DNA of 32,945 nucleotides, from positions 1-32,945 of the forward strand of contig NZ_CALEMI010000154.1 in assembly GCF_937910895.1 (NCBI RefSeq). Direction: 5' to 3'. The notes under the pieces were generated by a model. That model saw only the letters and a program-made list of their open reading frames with translations, had not been told where the DNA came from and did no database searches. Source of the DNA: an uncultured Dokdonia sp. (GTDB lineage: Bacteria > Bacteroidota > Bacteroidia > Flavobacteriales > Flavobacteriaceae). Position numbers and translations under genes: made by a program. This document shows, piece after piece, positions 23,787-30,421 of the stretch (position 1 is its first letter; the number at the start of each line of letters is the position of its first letter).

Positions 23787-24265
23787 TCACGATGATTGCT
23801 GCTGCGGCAGAAAATAATGCTTTGGGTAAGGACAATGACCTTGTATGGCATTTACCAGACGATTTTAAACGTTTTAAAACCCTGACCACAGGACATCATA
23901 TTATTATGGGTCGTAAGACGTGGGAGTCGTTTCCAAAACCATTACCTAACCGTACGCACTTGGTCATTACCCGTAATAAAGACTACAAAGCTGAAGGCGC
24001 TACGGTGGTACATACGATGGAAGATGCACTCGCTTTCGCGAAAGATGACTCGAATGCTTTTATTATAGGCGGTGGTGAGATTTACACCATCGGACTCGAT
24101 TACGCCACGCATATCGAACTCACCCGAGTTCACAGCACTTTTGAAGCTGATGCTTTTTTTCCAGAGTTCAGTACAGACGAATGGGAGTTGCAAAAAAGTG
24201 TGTTTCATGAAGCAGATGACAAGCATAAATTTGGGTTTACGTATGAGACGTGGAGAAGGAGGTAG
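23783..24265 (+). CDS. folA: Dihydrofolate reductase
   Basis: The 160-residue protein carries the DHFR signatures: MITMIAAAAENNALGKDNDLVWHLPDDFKRFKTLT (the substrate Asp in HLPDD), GHHIIMGRKTWESFPKPLPNRTHLVITRN for NADPH binding, and AFIIGGGEIYTIGL. It reduces dihydrofolate to tetrahydrofolate with NADPH in the cytoplasm. Length and domain order are normal. A palindrome copy is read as LAFAKDD near residues 85-88, in the loop before the GGGEIY strand. It overlaps the 2TM gene by 4 bases and has no separate promoter in view. Confidence 0.97.
   Translation: MITMIAAAAENNALGKDNDLVWHLPDDFKRFKTLTTGHHIIMGRKTWESFPKPLPNRTHLVITRNKDYKAEGATVVHTMEDALAFAKDDSNAFIIGGGEIYTIGLDYATHIELTRVHSTFEADAFFPEFSTDEWELQKSVFHEADDKHKFGFTYETWRRR
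24031..24044. repeat. Palindrome copy 7 (14 of 16)
   Basis: It is in folA and is read as AFAK. The right end has diverged (AAAGAT). Confidence 0.9.
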
Positions 24266-24312
24266 TTTCTTTTCTGAATATTTTTAAATCTACCGACCAA
24301 TAATTAAAACCA

Positions 24313-24879
24313 ATGAAACTAAGAGATCAAAACACCGCTTTACTTTTGATAGACCTTCAAAAAGGATTTTCTGAAGAAGCCCATTGGGGAGGCAACAGAA
24401 ACAATAGAGACGCCGAAGAAAAAGCGTTACAACTATTAGAAACGTGGAGATCTCTTAAACTTCCTATATTCCATATCATTCATAGTTCGCAAGATCCAAA
24501 TTCGTTATTGCACGAATCCCATTCTGGATTTGACATGATAGATGCTTTAAAACCTAAAAATGACGAACCACTCATTATTAAACATGTCAATAGTGCTTTT
24601 ATAGGAACTGATCTCAAAGAACGTCTGGATGCACAAAACATCAATAAACTGGTCATTGTTGGATTAACCACAAACCATTGTATTTCTACCACCACCCGAA
24701 TGGCGGGGAACTTAGGATTTGACGTTTTATTAATATCAGATGCGACGGCTACGTTTGACAGAAAGGGATTGAATGGGCAGCTCTTTTCTTCAGAGATGAT
24801 TCATGATACAGCGCTTGCAAGTCTTCATAAAGAATTTGCAGAGGTGGTTGATAGTGTTGCTTTGTTGCAAATGGTTTGA
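24313..24879 (+). CDS. Isochorismatase-family cysteine hydrolase
   Basis: The 188-residue protein has the family's catalytic elements: Asp in LLLIDLQKGF near residue 14, the second-half Lys in KHVNSAFIGTDLKERL, and the Cys in VIVGLTTNHCISTTTRMAGNLGF near 123, with DATATFD near the end. It is soluble and cytoplasmic. The substrate is unknown; relatives cleave nicotinamide, N-carbamoyl compounds or isochorismate. It lies 47 bases downstream of folA on the same strand with no terminator between them and may be in the same unit. It is followed by an AT-rich repeated stretch. Confidence 0.88.
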   Translation: MKLRDQNTALLLIDLQKGFSEEAHWGGNRNNRDAEEKALQLLETWRSLKLPIFHIIHSSQDPNSLLHESHSGFDMIDALKPKNDEPLIIKHVNSAFIGTDLKERLDAQNINKLVIVGLTTNHCISTTTRMAGNLGFDVLLISDATATFDRKGLNGQLFSSEMIHDTALASLHKEFAEVVDSVALLQMV

Positions 24880-24960
24880 GTCGCTTTGCTCTGATTGATG
24901 CTGGATGCTGGAAGTTTAGGAATTAGAATTTTTTGAGATTTATTTTTTTGAATTTAAAAT

Positions 24961-25012
24961 CTCAAAATAGAGTACTACTCTAATTCAAGCTCAAAATAGA
25001 ACAATACTCTAT
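24961..25012. repeat. Direct repeat pair with a hairpin
   Basis: CTCAAAATAGAGTACTACTC (from 24961) and CTCAAAATAGAACAATACTC (from 24990) are near-identical 22-23-mers. The second contributes to a hairpin AAAATAGA / TCTATTTT at 24993-25015, which may be the terminator of the isochorismatase-like gene. Confidence 0.55.
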
Positions 25013-25042
25013 TTTAAAGTAAGCTTTGATGGGGTTTTTTTT

Positions 25043-25057
25043 GCTTTCGCGAAAGCG
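25043..25057. repeat. Palindrome copy 8 (15 of 16, intergenic)
   Basis: GCTTTCGCGAAAGCG lies in the gap upstream of fabD, outside any gene. Confidence 0.9.
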
Positions 25058-25113
25058 CACATCATATAAAAGAATCAAGAGACAAGACCGCTTCGCTCCA
25101 AGACTCACGACTC

Positions 25114-25176
25114 AAGACCAAAGACCAAAGACCAAAGACCAAAGACCAAAGACCAAAAAGCAAAGACCAAAGACCA
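25114..25176. repeat. Nine tandem copies of AAGACCA
   Basis: Eight perfect units and one variant (AAAAGCA, 25156-25162) lie head to tail. They are preceded by degenerate copies and placed just upstream of the fabD -7 element. Confidence 0.95.
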
Positions 25177-25202
25177 ATTTACAGACAACACAAAACTTTC
25201 AG

Positions 25203-25210
25203 TATTTTTG
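25203..25210 (+). promoter_or_regulatory. fabD -7 element
   Basis: TATTTTTG matches TAnnTTTG 25 bases before the ATG at 25235. No TTG is found 19 bases upstream, where the tandem repeat ends. Confidence 0.5.
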
Positions 25211-25234
25211 CACGTACAACTAAACAAACCACAC

Positions 25235-26122
25235 ATGAATGCATATATTTTTCCAGGACAAGGAGCACAATTCTCAGGAATGGGATTGGATTTATTTGAA
25301 GCCTCTGGACTCGCACAAGATTTATTTCATCAAGCCAATGATATTTTAGGATTTAAAATTACTGATATCATGTTTGAAGGAGCCGCCGAAGACTTAAAGC
25401 AAACCAAAGTCACACAGCCTGCTATTTTCTTACATTCTGTTATTTTAAGCAAAGTATTAGGAGATACGTTTCAGCCTGATATGGTGGCGGGACATTCGCT
25501 AGGAGAATTAAGCGCACTCGTGGCAAATGGTACTTTGAACTTTGAAGATGGATTACGATTGGTATCGCAACGTGCACTAGCAATGCAAAAAGCCTGTGAA
25601 TTACAACCTTCAACTATGGCAGCTGTATTAGGTCTTGAAGATCATATCGTAGAAGAAGTCTGTGCTACCATCAACGGAATTGTGGTTGCTGCAAATTATA
25701 ACTGTCCTGGACAATTGGTGATTTCTGGAGATATTCCGGCGATAGAAGCCGCTTGTGAAGCTTTAAAAGAAAAAGGAGCACGACGTGCTTTGGTACTTCC
25801 CGTAGGAGGTGCTTTTCACTCCCCACTCATGGAACCTGCTCGCGAAGAACTTGCGGCAGCCATAGAGAACACAACATTTAATACCCCTAACTGTCCGATC
25901 TATCAAAACGTATCGACGACAGCGATTACAGATCCAAAGGTGATTAAAGAAAATCTAATGGCACAGCTTACGGCTCCGGTAAAATGGACACAAAGCATGC
26001 AACAAATGATCGCCGATGGGGCTACTCACTTTATAGAGGTGGGACCTGGTAAAGTATTACAAGGCTTGATGGGTAAAATAGATCGCACGGTGACCACTAG
26101 TGGAGCGACGCTACCAGAATAA
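25235..26122 (+). CDS. fabD: Malonyl-CoA:ACP transacylase
   Basis: The 295-residue protein begins MNAYIFPGQGAQFSGMGLDLFE and has the active-site GHSLGELSALVA near residue 87-91 (Ser in GHSxG), the Arg-containing loop (LVSQRALAMQKA), the distal His in GGAFHSPLM near 196, and the C-terminal FIEVGPGKVLQGLM. It transfers malonyl groups from CoA to acyl carrier protein in fatty acid synthesis. ATG at 25235 is preferred to one 27 bases upstream, which would lie upstream of the expected transcription start. It is monocistronic as far as can be seen and followed by a repeat and a strong terminator. Confidence 0.96.
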   Translation: MNAYIFPGQGAQFSGMGLDLFEASGLAQDLFHQANDILGFKITDIMFEGAAEDLKQTKVTQPAIFLHSVILSKVLGDTFQPDMVAGHSLGELSALVANGTLNFEDGLRLVSQRALAMQKACELQPSTMAAVLGLEDHIVEEVCATINGIVVAANYNCPGQLVISGDIPAIEAACEALKEKGARRALVLPVGGAFHSPLMEPAREELAAAIENTTFNTPNCPIYQNVSTTAITDPKVIKENLMAQLTAPVKWTQSMQQMIADGATHFIEVGPGKVLQGLMGKIDRTVTTSGATLPE

Positions 26123-26190
26123 AAGGGATTAAACCTCAGCAAGCTCTGGACACTAAAAATCGACTCAAGGGTCAAGGTATTACATCATAA

Positions 26191-26265
26191 ATCTCACTGA
26201 AAAGTGGGATGAGTTCAACTACCTATTTTGTATGCGTCTTTCAGACTTTACAAAACAGCGTTTAA
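26191..26265 (-). repeat. Interspersed intergenic repeat with terminal hairpin, copy 2
   Basis: Inverted copy of 21268-21343. The minus-strand reading contains AAACGCTGTTTTG, TCTGAAAGACGCAT, CAAAATAG and TAGTTGAACT and ends in ATCCCACT / AGTGAGAT. The G-C pair of copy 1 is A-T here, and one further pair is a G-U wobble on the plus-strand RNA. Confidence 0.75.
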
Positions 26266-26268
26266 CAA

Positions 26269-26295
26269 AAAAAGCCCGGCAGTGCCGGGCTTTAA
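26269..26295. terminator. Strong bidirectional terminator between fabD and the lipoprotein gene
   Basis: AAAGCCCGGC and GCCGGGCTTT form a 10-bp GC-rich stem with loop AGT between convergent genes, with an A-run on one side. Confidence 0.9.
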
Positions 26296-26313
26296 GTTCG
26301 TGTTGATCAACTA

Positions 26314-26646
26314 CTAATTATCATCAGTAGTTGTTTCAACTTTTATTTTAGTGTTTTTAACAGCTTTTTCAGCATCATTGGCAGCATCTTTTATAGCATT
26401 TCCAGTGTTATCTACTGCATCTCCTACAGCATTAGCTGCATCTTCAATTGCGTTACCTGTTGCATCTGCAGCATTTTCAATAGCATCACCTGTTGCATCT
26501 GCAGCATTTTCAATAGCATTACCCGCTTCATTTGCAGCGTTTTCAATAGTATTCTCTGCATTTTCAGAATTTTCTTTTACTTTTCTACAAGAAGTAATGT
26601 TAAAAATCAATGCTATAGCAGCAATACTTAAAAAAAATCTTTTCAT
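26314..26646 (-). CDS. Small lipoprotein with 11-residue helical repeats
   Basis: The 110-residue protein has a lipobox (ALIFNITSCRK, Cys at 20). Residues about 30-95 are then a run of 11-residue units around NAADATGDAIE, as in LEA-like or apolipoprotein-like amphipathic helices. It is rich in Ala, Asn and acidic residues and has a Lys-rich tail. It is probably anchored to the outer or inner membrane with a long helix in the periplasm. The function is unknown; a stress or envelope role is only suggested by the LEA-like pattern. A TAATTTTG -7 element (26686-26679 on the minus strand) lies upstream, with a 10-bp dyad over the -33 region. Confidence 0.8.
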   Translation of the reverse strand: MKRFFLSIAAIALIFNITSCRKVKENSENAENTIENAANEAGNAIENAADATGDAIENAADATGNAIEDAANAVGDAVDNTGNAIKDAANDAEKAVKNTKIKVETTTDDN

Positions 26647-26678
26647 TTCGTTATATATTTTGACGATTAGTTAATAGG

Positions 26679-26719
26679 CAAAATTAACATATAAATCCTA
26701 ATTAAATAATTAATTAGGA
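26679..26719 (-). promoter_or_regulatory. Promoter of the lipoprotein gene with a dyad over -33
   Basis: TAATTTTG (26686-26679) fits TAnnTTTG. TCCTAATTAA (26696-26705) and TTAATTAGGA (26710-26719) form a perfect 10-bp inverted repeat with a 4-base spacer where the -33 element should be, a candidate operator. Confidence 0.5.
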
Positions 26720-26797
26720 CGAATGTTTTGTTTTTACCGATGAAATACCCAAATAACACCTTTAAAAACATATTTAGCTTCTAAGTTTTGCTTTATA

Positions 26798-26895
26798 TAC
26801 GTTTGCATATACCTTCTGGATCGCTACTTATATAGAAATGATGGAAATATCCCCAATAAATTACTAGGAAATATTCCAAAATTTCTTATATTTCC
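26798..26895 (+). promoter_or_regulatory. Promoter and candidate operators of the XRE-S24 regulator
   Basis: TACGTTTG (26798-26805) fits the -7 element. Downstream lie GGAAATAT (26843-26850), the same 8-mer 24 bp further on (26867-26874, inside GGAA-ATA-TTCC), and its inverse ATATTTCC (26888-26895), ending 3 bases before the ATG at 26899. Self-regulation through these boxes is an inference. Confidence 0.5.
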
Positions 26896-26898
26896 CAA

Positions 26899-27669
26899 AT
26901 GGGAGCAAATGAATTACCTTCGGAAATACGTCGTTTTAAAGAAATCCGCGAAGATCATGACTTTACACAGTCTGAATTTGCAGCACAATTAGGGATTAAA
27001 CATTCTACGGCAGATATAGAACGTGGTCGCACCAAACTTTCTGGACAGGTGGTCACCGAGTTATTACGCCTATTTCATGTGAATCCGTTGTGGTTATTTG
27101 GTTATAGCAATCAAAAACATTTGAACACTCATAGTGGAGATATAAGCCCCAAAGTGGTGATTGTAGATAAGGACGATCAGGAAAACATGGTGTTGGTCAA
27201 TCAAAAGGCAGCTGCTGGGTATCCCAATAATATTCAAGATGTAGAGTGGTATCAAAAACTTCCTGCATTTGACCTCCCGTTACCACAATTTCGCAATGCT
27301 ACCTATCGTGGTTTTCAAGTAGAAGGAGATAGTATGCTTCCTAATTTTAGACCTGATGACTGGGTGCTTGCTAAAGGCGTAGAGAGTCTTGACTATGCCA
27401 GTGACAACAAAGTATATGTGGTAGTCATGCAAGATGCGGTGGTGGTAAAAAAACTACAAAAATTACCTGATTCATCAAAAGTATTATTAGTCTCTCTTAA
27501 TGAAGAATATGTTCCTTATGAGGTATTTGTAAGTGATATTCAAGAAATCTGGCAGGTCAATAGCAAACTTACTTTTAATATAGATATCGGCTCAGAACAT
27601 ACGTTGCTACGCGAATTACAAGCATCGATGCAAGAGTTAAAAAGTCAAATCAAAAACCTAAATACGTAA
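26899..27669 (+). CDS. XRE-type HTH regulator with S24 (LexA-like) peptidase domain
   Basis: The 256-residue protein has an HTH (RRFKEIREDHDFTQSEFAAQLGIKHSTADIERGRTKLSGQVVTELLRLF, about 10-62). An S24 peptidase domain follows, with AAAGYP near 104-108 as a possible self-cleavage Ala-Gly site, the catalytic Ser in GFQVEGDSMLPNFRPDDWVLAKG near 145 and the Lys in VVVKKLQKL near 184. Such regulators are typical of SOS-like or phage repressors; in Flavobacteria they also occur as chromosomal genes without a prophage, as here. It ends in a coiled coil (LQASMQELKSQIKNLN). The gene is 7 bases upstream of DUF2461 and is probably co-transcribed with it. Confidence 0.88.
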   Translation: MGANELPSEIRRFKEIREDHDFTQSEFAAQLGIKHSTADIERGRTKLSGQVVTELLRLFHVNPLWLFGYSNQKHLNTHSGDISPKVVIVDKDDQENMVLVNQKAAAGYPNNIQDVEWYQKLPAFDLPLPQFRNATYRGFQVEGDSMLPNFRPDDWVLAKGVESLDYASDNKVYVVVMQDAVVVKKLQKLPDSSKVLLVSLNEEYVPYEVFVSDIQEIWQVNSKLTFNIDIGSEHTLLRELQASMQELKSQIKNLNT

Positions 27670-27676
27670 ATACCGC

Positions 27677-28333
27677 ATGGGGTTTCCTGAATTATTCAAC
27701 TTTTTAGAACGTTTACAACTAAACAATACAAAAGAATGGATGGATCTCAACCGCAAAGAATATCAAGCGGTGCGTTCTTTTTTTATAGGTTGGTTAGATG
27801 AACTGAATGCAAAACTTGCTACGGTAGATCCTGAGTATTTTGACACGCCTGGAAAAAAAGCGATCAATCGGATTAATAATAATTTGATGTTTGCGCCTCA
27901 TAAACCTATTTATAAAGATCATTTTGGTGCGGGTCTTGACCAATTAACTAAGCAAGGAGATTTTTACATTGAAATGGGATTGAAGCAATGCCTACTTGCA
28001 GGAGGATTTTGGCGTCCTGAAAAATCCATTTTACGTAGTATCCGAGATGCTATAGATTATAATGGAGACGAACTAATTGCCATTATTGAAAAACCTTCTT
28101 TCAAAAAAATGTTTGGAGGTCTCTATTACGATGATCCATTAAAAACCGCTCCTAAAGGCTTTTCAAAAGAGCATCCATATATTGACTTATTACGACGCAA
28201 AACATTTGCTGTGGAGATGACGCTTTCGCGAAAGCAAATACTAGATTCTCACTATCAGGAATATTGTATTGAAGTGTACTTAGAAATGCTTCCTTTTAGA
28301 CGCTACTTACGAGAGGCAGTAACGGTACAATAA
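27677..28333 (+). CDS. DUF2461 family protein
   Basis: The 218-residue soluble protein matches DUF2461: LFNFLERLQLNNTKEWMDLNRKEYQAVR at the N-terminus, INRINNNLMFAPHKPIYKDHFGAGL (the conserved R/N and YK region), FYIEMGLKQCLLAGGFWRPEKSILRSIRDAIDYN, and PKGFSKEHPYIDLLRRKTFAVEM. The function is unknown. It follows the XRE-S24 gene after 7 bases. A palindrome copy is read as TLSRKQ near residues 184-187, just after the conserved core. It is followed by a terminator. Confidence 0.88.
   Translation: MGFPELFNFLERLQLNNTKEWMDLNRKEYQAVRSFFIGWLDELNAKLATVDPEYFDTPGKKAINRINNNLMFAPHKPIYKDHFGAGLDQLTKQGDFYIEMGLKQCLLAGGFWRPEKSILRSIRDAIDYNGDELIAIIEKPSFKKMFGGLYYDDPLKTAPKGFSKEHPYIDLLRRKTFAVEMTLSRKQILDSHYQEYCIEVYLEMLPFRRYLREAVTVQ
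28221..28235. repeat. Palindrome copy 9 (15 of 16)
   Basis: It is in the DUF2461 gene and is read as LSRK, not the AFAKA frame. Confidence 0.95.
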
Positions 28334-28373
28334 CAAAGTATGCGAGACTATCATGATAATCTAAAATAGTACG

Positions 28374-28397
28374 AAAGAGACATTAAAAGGTCTCTTT
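28374..28397 (+). terminator. Terminator after DUF2461
   Basis: AAAGAGAC and GTCTCTTT form an 8-bp stem with an 8-base loop, followed by a T-rich run that leads into a palindrome copy. Confidence 0.75.
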
Positions 28398-28405
28398 GTT
28401 ATTTT

Positions 28406-28419
28406 CTTTCGCGAAAGCG
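28406..28419. repeat. Palindrome copy 10 (14 of 16, intergenic)
   Basis: It lies between the DUF2461 terminator and the rplU promoter. Confidence 0.9.
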
Positions 28420-28442
28420 GTGTAAAAAAATATTTACTGTTA

Positions 28443-28472
28443 TTGTAAATTAATAGATTAGTGGTATATTTG
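28443..28472 (+). promoter_or_regulatory. rplU-rpmA promoter
   Basis: TTG (28443-28445), 19 bases, then TATATTTG (28465-28472): a perfect TTG-N19-TAnnTTTG. Transcription should start about 28478, giving a 5' UTR of about 45 bases before the ATG at 28524. Confidence 0.85.
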
Positions 28473-28523
28473 CACCCGCTTAAATCGAAAGATTGAGTTA
28501 ATTTTAATCATTAATTAATCGCT

Positions 28524-29225
28524 ATGTACGCAATTGTAGAGATAGCAGGGCAGCAATTTAAAGTTGCAAAAGACCAGAAAGTCTTTGTACACCGCCTAAC
28601 AACCGAAGAAGGAAAAGAAGTGTCTTTTGACAATGTTCTTTTAATCGGTGACGGTGACAAAGTAACGATCGGCGCCCCGGCTATAGACGGAGCTCTAGTA
28701 GGAGCAAAAGTCATTAAGCACCTTAAAGGTGACAAAGTAATCGTTTTCAAGAAGAAAAGACGTAAGGGATACCGTGTTAAAAACGGACACCGCCAGTCTC
28801 TTACTGAAATCGTAATCGAAAGCATCACTGCTTCTGGAGCTAAGAAAGCTGCTCCTGCAAAAAAGGCTGAACCAAAGGCTGCCGCTCCTAAGAAAGAAGC
28901 TGCTCCTAAGGCAGAAGCTAAAAAAGAAGCACCAGCCAAGAAAGAAGCACCAGCCAAGAAATCGGCTATAAAAGGAGATGATCTTAAGAAAATCGAAGGT
29001 GTAGGTCCTAAGGCTGCAGAGGCTATGGTAAATGCTGGAATGGACACTTTTGCAAAAGTAGCAAAAGCTAAGCCAGAAGCTATCGAAGCTATTTTAGCTG
29101 AAGCAAGTTCTGGACTTGCATCACTAGTAGCTAATACTTGGCCAGAGCAAGCAAAATTAGCTGCAGCTGGTAAGTGGGATGAGCTTAAAGAATTACAAGA
29201 CAAATTAAACGGGGGAAGAAAATAA
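28524..29225 (+). CDS. rplU: Ribosomal protein L21 with C-terminal HhH extension
   Basis: The 233-residue product has a normal L21 domain at residues 1 to about 100 (MYAIVEIAGQQFKVAKDQKVFVHRL, VIVFKKKRRKGYRVKNGHRQ). An Ala/Lys/Pro linker follows (about 108-150, EAAPKAEAKKEAPAKKEAPA), then a helix-hairpin-helix-type domain (GDDLKKIEGVGPKAAEAMVNAGMDTFAKVAKAKPEAIEAIL) and an Ala-rich tail. Most bacterial L21 proteins have about 100 residues; long versions of this kind are known in Bacteroidetes. The core binds 23S rRNA domain I in the large subunit. It is co-transcribed with rpmA, 57 bases downstream. Confidence 0.95.
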   Translation: MYAIVEIAGQQFKVAKDQKVFVHRLTTEEGKEVSFDNVLLIGDGDKVTIGAPAIDGALVGAKVIKHLKGDKVIVFKKKRRKGYRVKNGHRQSLTEIVIESITASGAKKAAPAKKAEPKAAAPKKEAAPKAEAKKEAPAKKEAPAKKSAIKGDDLKKIEGVGPKAAEAMVNAGMDTFAKVAKAKPEAIEAILAEASSGLASLVANTWPEQAKLAAAGKWDELKELQDKLNGGRK

Positions 29226-29282
29226 TCTTTCACCAAAGTATAATAAATCCTGATTTTATTCAGGATAAAAAACCGAAACAAG

Positions 29283-29543
29283 ATGGCTCATAAAAAAGGA
29301 GTTGGTAGTTCTAAAAACGGTCGTGAATCACAATCAAAGCGCTTAGGTGTTAAGATTTTTGGTGGCCAAGCTGCAATTGCAGGGAACATCATCGTACGTC
29401 AAAGAGGATATACACATCACCCAGGTGAAAATGTATATGGTGGAAAAGATCACACACTTCACGCTTATGTGGATGGTGTTGTAAAATTCACTAAAAAGAA
29501 AGATAACAAATCCTATGTTTCAATCGTACCGTTTGAAGCATAA
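29283..29543 (+). CDS. rpmA: Ribosomal protein L27
   Basis: The 86-residue protein begins [29 protein letters not shown] and contains [23 protein letters not shown], the invariant L27 signatures. It is a large-subunit protein whose N-terminal tail reaches the peptidyl-transferase centre. There is no cleavable Firmicutes-type N-terminal extension. It follows rplU in the usual L21-L27 pair and ends in a strong terminator. Confidence 0.98.
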   Translation: MAHKKGVGSSKNGRESQSKRLGVKIFGGQAAIAGNIIVRQRGYTHHPGENVYGGKDHTLHAYVDGVVKFTKKKDNKSYVSIVPFEA

Positions 29544-29568
29544 GTACTTTTTTTCCTTATAAACAAAC

Positions 29569-29602
29569 AAAAACCCTTTTCAAATTGAAAAGGGTTTTTT
29601 TG
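29569..29602 (+). terminator. Terminator after rpmA
   Basis: AAAACCCTTTTC and GAAAAGGGTTTT form a 12-bp stem with loop AAATT and a T-run. Confidence 0.92.
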
Positions 29603-29658
29603 TGTATTTCATTTAATAGTGTCGCTGATTTTATATTTCAAAATGCAGCAACTCCAGT

Positions 29659-29696
29659 TAGGCTTGCCTATCTCGACAGGCAGTCGTAAAAGCCTA
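29659..29696. terminator. Nested hairpin at the end of the DUF6503 gene
   Basis: TAGGCTT (29659-29665) pairs with AAGCCTA (29690-29696), enclosing TGCCT / AGGCA. It overlaps the DUF6503 stop codon (29694-29696). Confidence 0.4.
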
Positions 29697-30392
29697 CTCT
29701 TGTAGTAGTTTATCGGTTCCTAAATACCCATCATCTTTATTGTAATACCACGCACGGTCTTTAGGCATTTTAATACCTTGCACTTCGACTTCATCTGTAA
29801 GTAGGATATATTCTCCTGTGGTTTCATCGGGACCTTTAAAAAACTGATACACTTCCATCGCGTACGTAGTTGGATCAAAATAAAATTGCCAAATATCAGA
29901 TCCTACCGCTTCATCATAGGTTACTTTTAGCACTAGATATTCTTTTCCTTTAAAGTTTTTCTTCTGTACGATAGGATCGATATGTGTGCCTGAGTCTTTA
30001 AGTTTCATTGGGAGTCCGTAGAGGTACGTATAATAATTTTTAAACATAACTGTACGCTCACAGGTTTCGTCTGAAGTTGTAGTTTCAGTTGTAGTCGTAT
30101 CTTCATTTGAAAAGCGACAGTTGGTGGCACGTATTTCGCGAAAGCTAATCTTCCCATCTTGGATAGTAGAAACATTAAAGTATTGCTCAGGCAGATTGAT
30201 GGAAATGGTACTTTTACGTTCTTTCCCGCCGGGTGTTTCTAAGACAACCGTAAAGCCTCCAGCAAATGTTTGCCAATTTCCTTGTGGATCATGATACGCT
30301 ATTGCTTTTTCTAGGACTTGGTTTGCCGTTACCGTTTGTCCTACTATTGTAAAAGAAATACATATTAATAAAAATGTAAAAATAGTTTTCAT
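29694..30392 (-). CDS. Exported DUF6503 family protein
   Basis: The 232-residue protein starts with a signal peptide (MKTIFTFLLICISFTIVGQTV), and the mature part is a beta-rich domain. It has a conserved VLEKAIAYHDPQGNWQTFAG start, a Thr/Glu-rich loop (NEDTTTTETTTSDETCER) with two cysteines, and YYTYLYGLPMKLKDSGTHIDPIV. This pattern fits the DUF6503 family found in Flavobacteria, of unknown function. ATG at 30390-30392 is preferred to an upstream start because it gives the signal peptide and avoids overlap with the next gene. A palindrome copy is read as SFREI near residue 84. Confidence 0.8.
   Translation of the reverse strand: MKTIFTFLLICISFTIVGQTVTANQVLEKAIAYHDPQGNWQTFAGGFTVVLETPGGKERKSTISINLPEQYFNVSTIQDGKISFREIRATNCRFSNEDTTTTETTTSDETCERTVMFKNYYTYLYGLPMKLKDSGTHIDPIVQKKNFKGKEYLVLKVTYDEAVGSDIWQFYFDPTTYAMEVYQFFKGPDETTGEYILLTDEVEVQGIKMPKDRAWYYNKDDGYLGTDKLLQE
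30134..30145. repeat. Palindrome copy 11 (12 of 16)
   Basis: TTTCGCGAAAGC is in the DUF6503 gene, read in the third possible frame on the minus strand as SFREI. It is the last copy seen in the window. Confidence 0.8.
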
Positions 30393-30421
30393 GTGTGATT
30401 GATTGTAGCTGAAATATACAA

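Larger units (their letters stand above)
24880..25234. other. 355-base gap: repeats, palindrome and fabD promoter
   Basis: No gene is convincing; a reading frame through the tandem repeat (25026-25223) is low complexity. The gap holds a direct repeat pair (24961-25012), a palindrome copy (25043), nine tandem 7-mers (25114-25176) and the fabD -7 element (25203). Confidence 0.7.

Noticed and set aside
25114-25176. Possible CRISPR array
   Set aside because: The units are 7 bases and contiguous with no spacers, so it is a simple tandem repeat.
25026-25223. A 65-codon frame upstream of fabD
   Set aside because: It mostly translates the AAGACCA tandem repeat and a palindrome copy, so it is low-complexity and not a gene.
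28511-29281. A 256-codon frame on the minus strand opposite rplU
   Set aside because: It is the shadow of the Ala/Lys-rich L21 gene; composition and position explain it.
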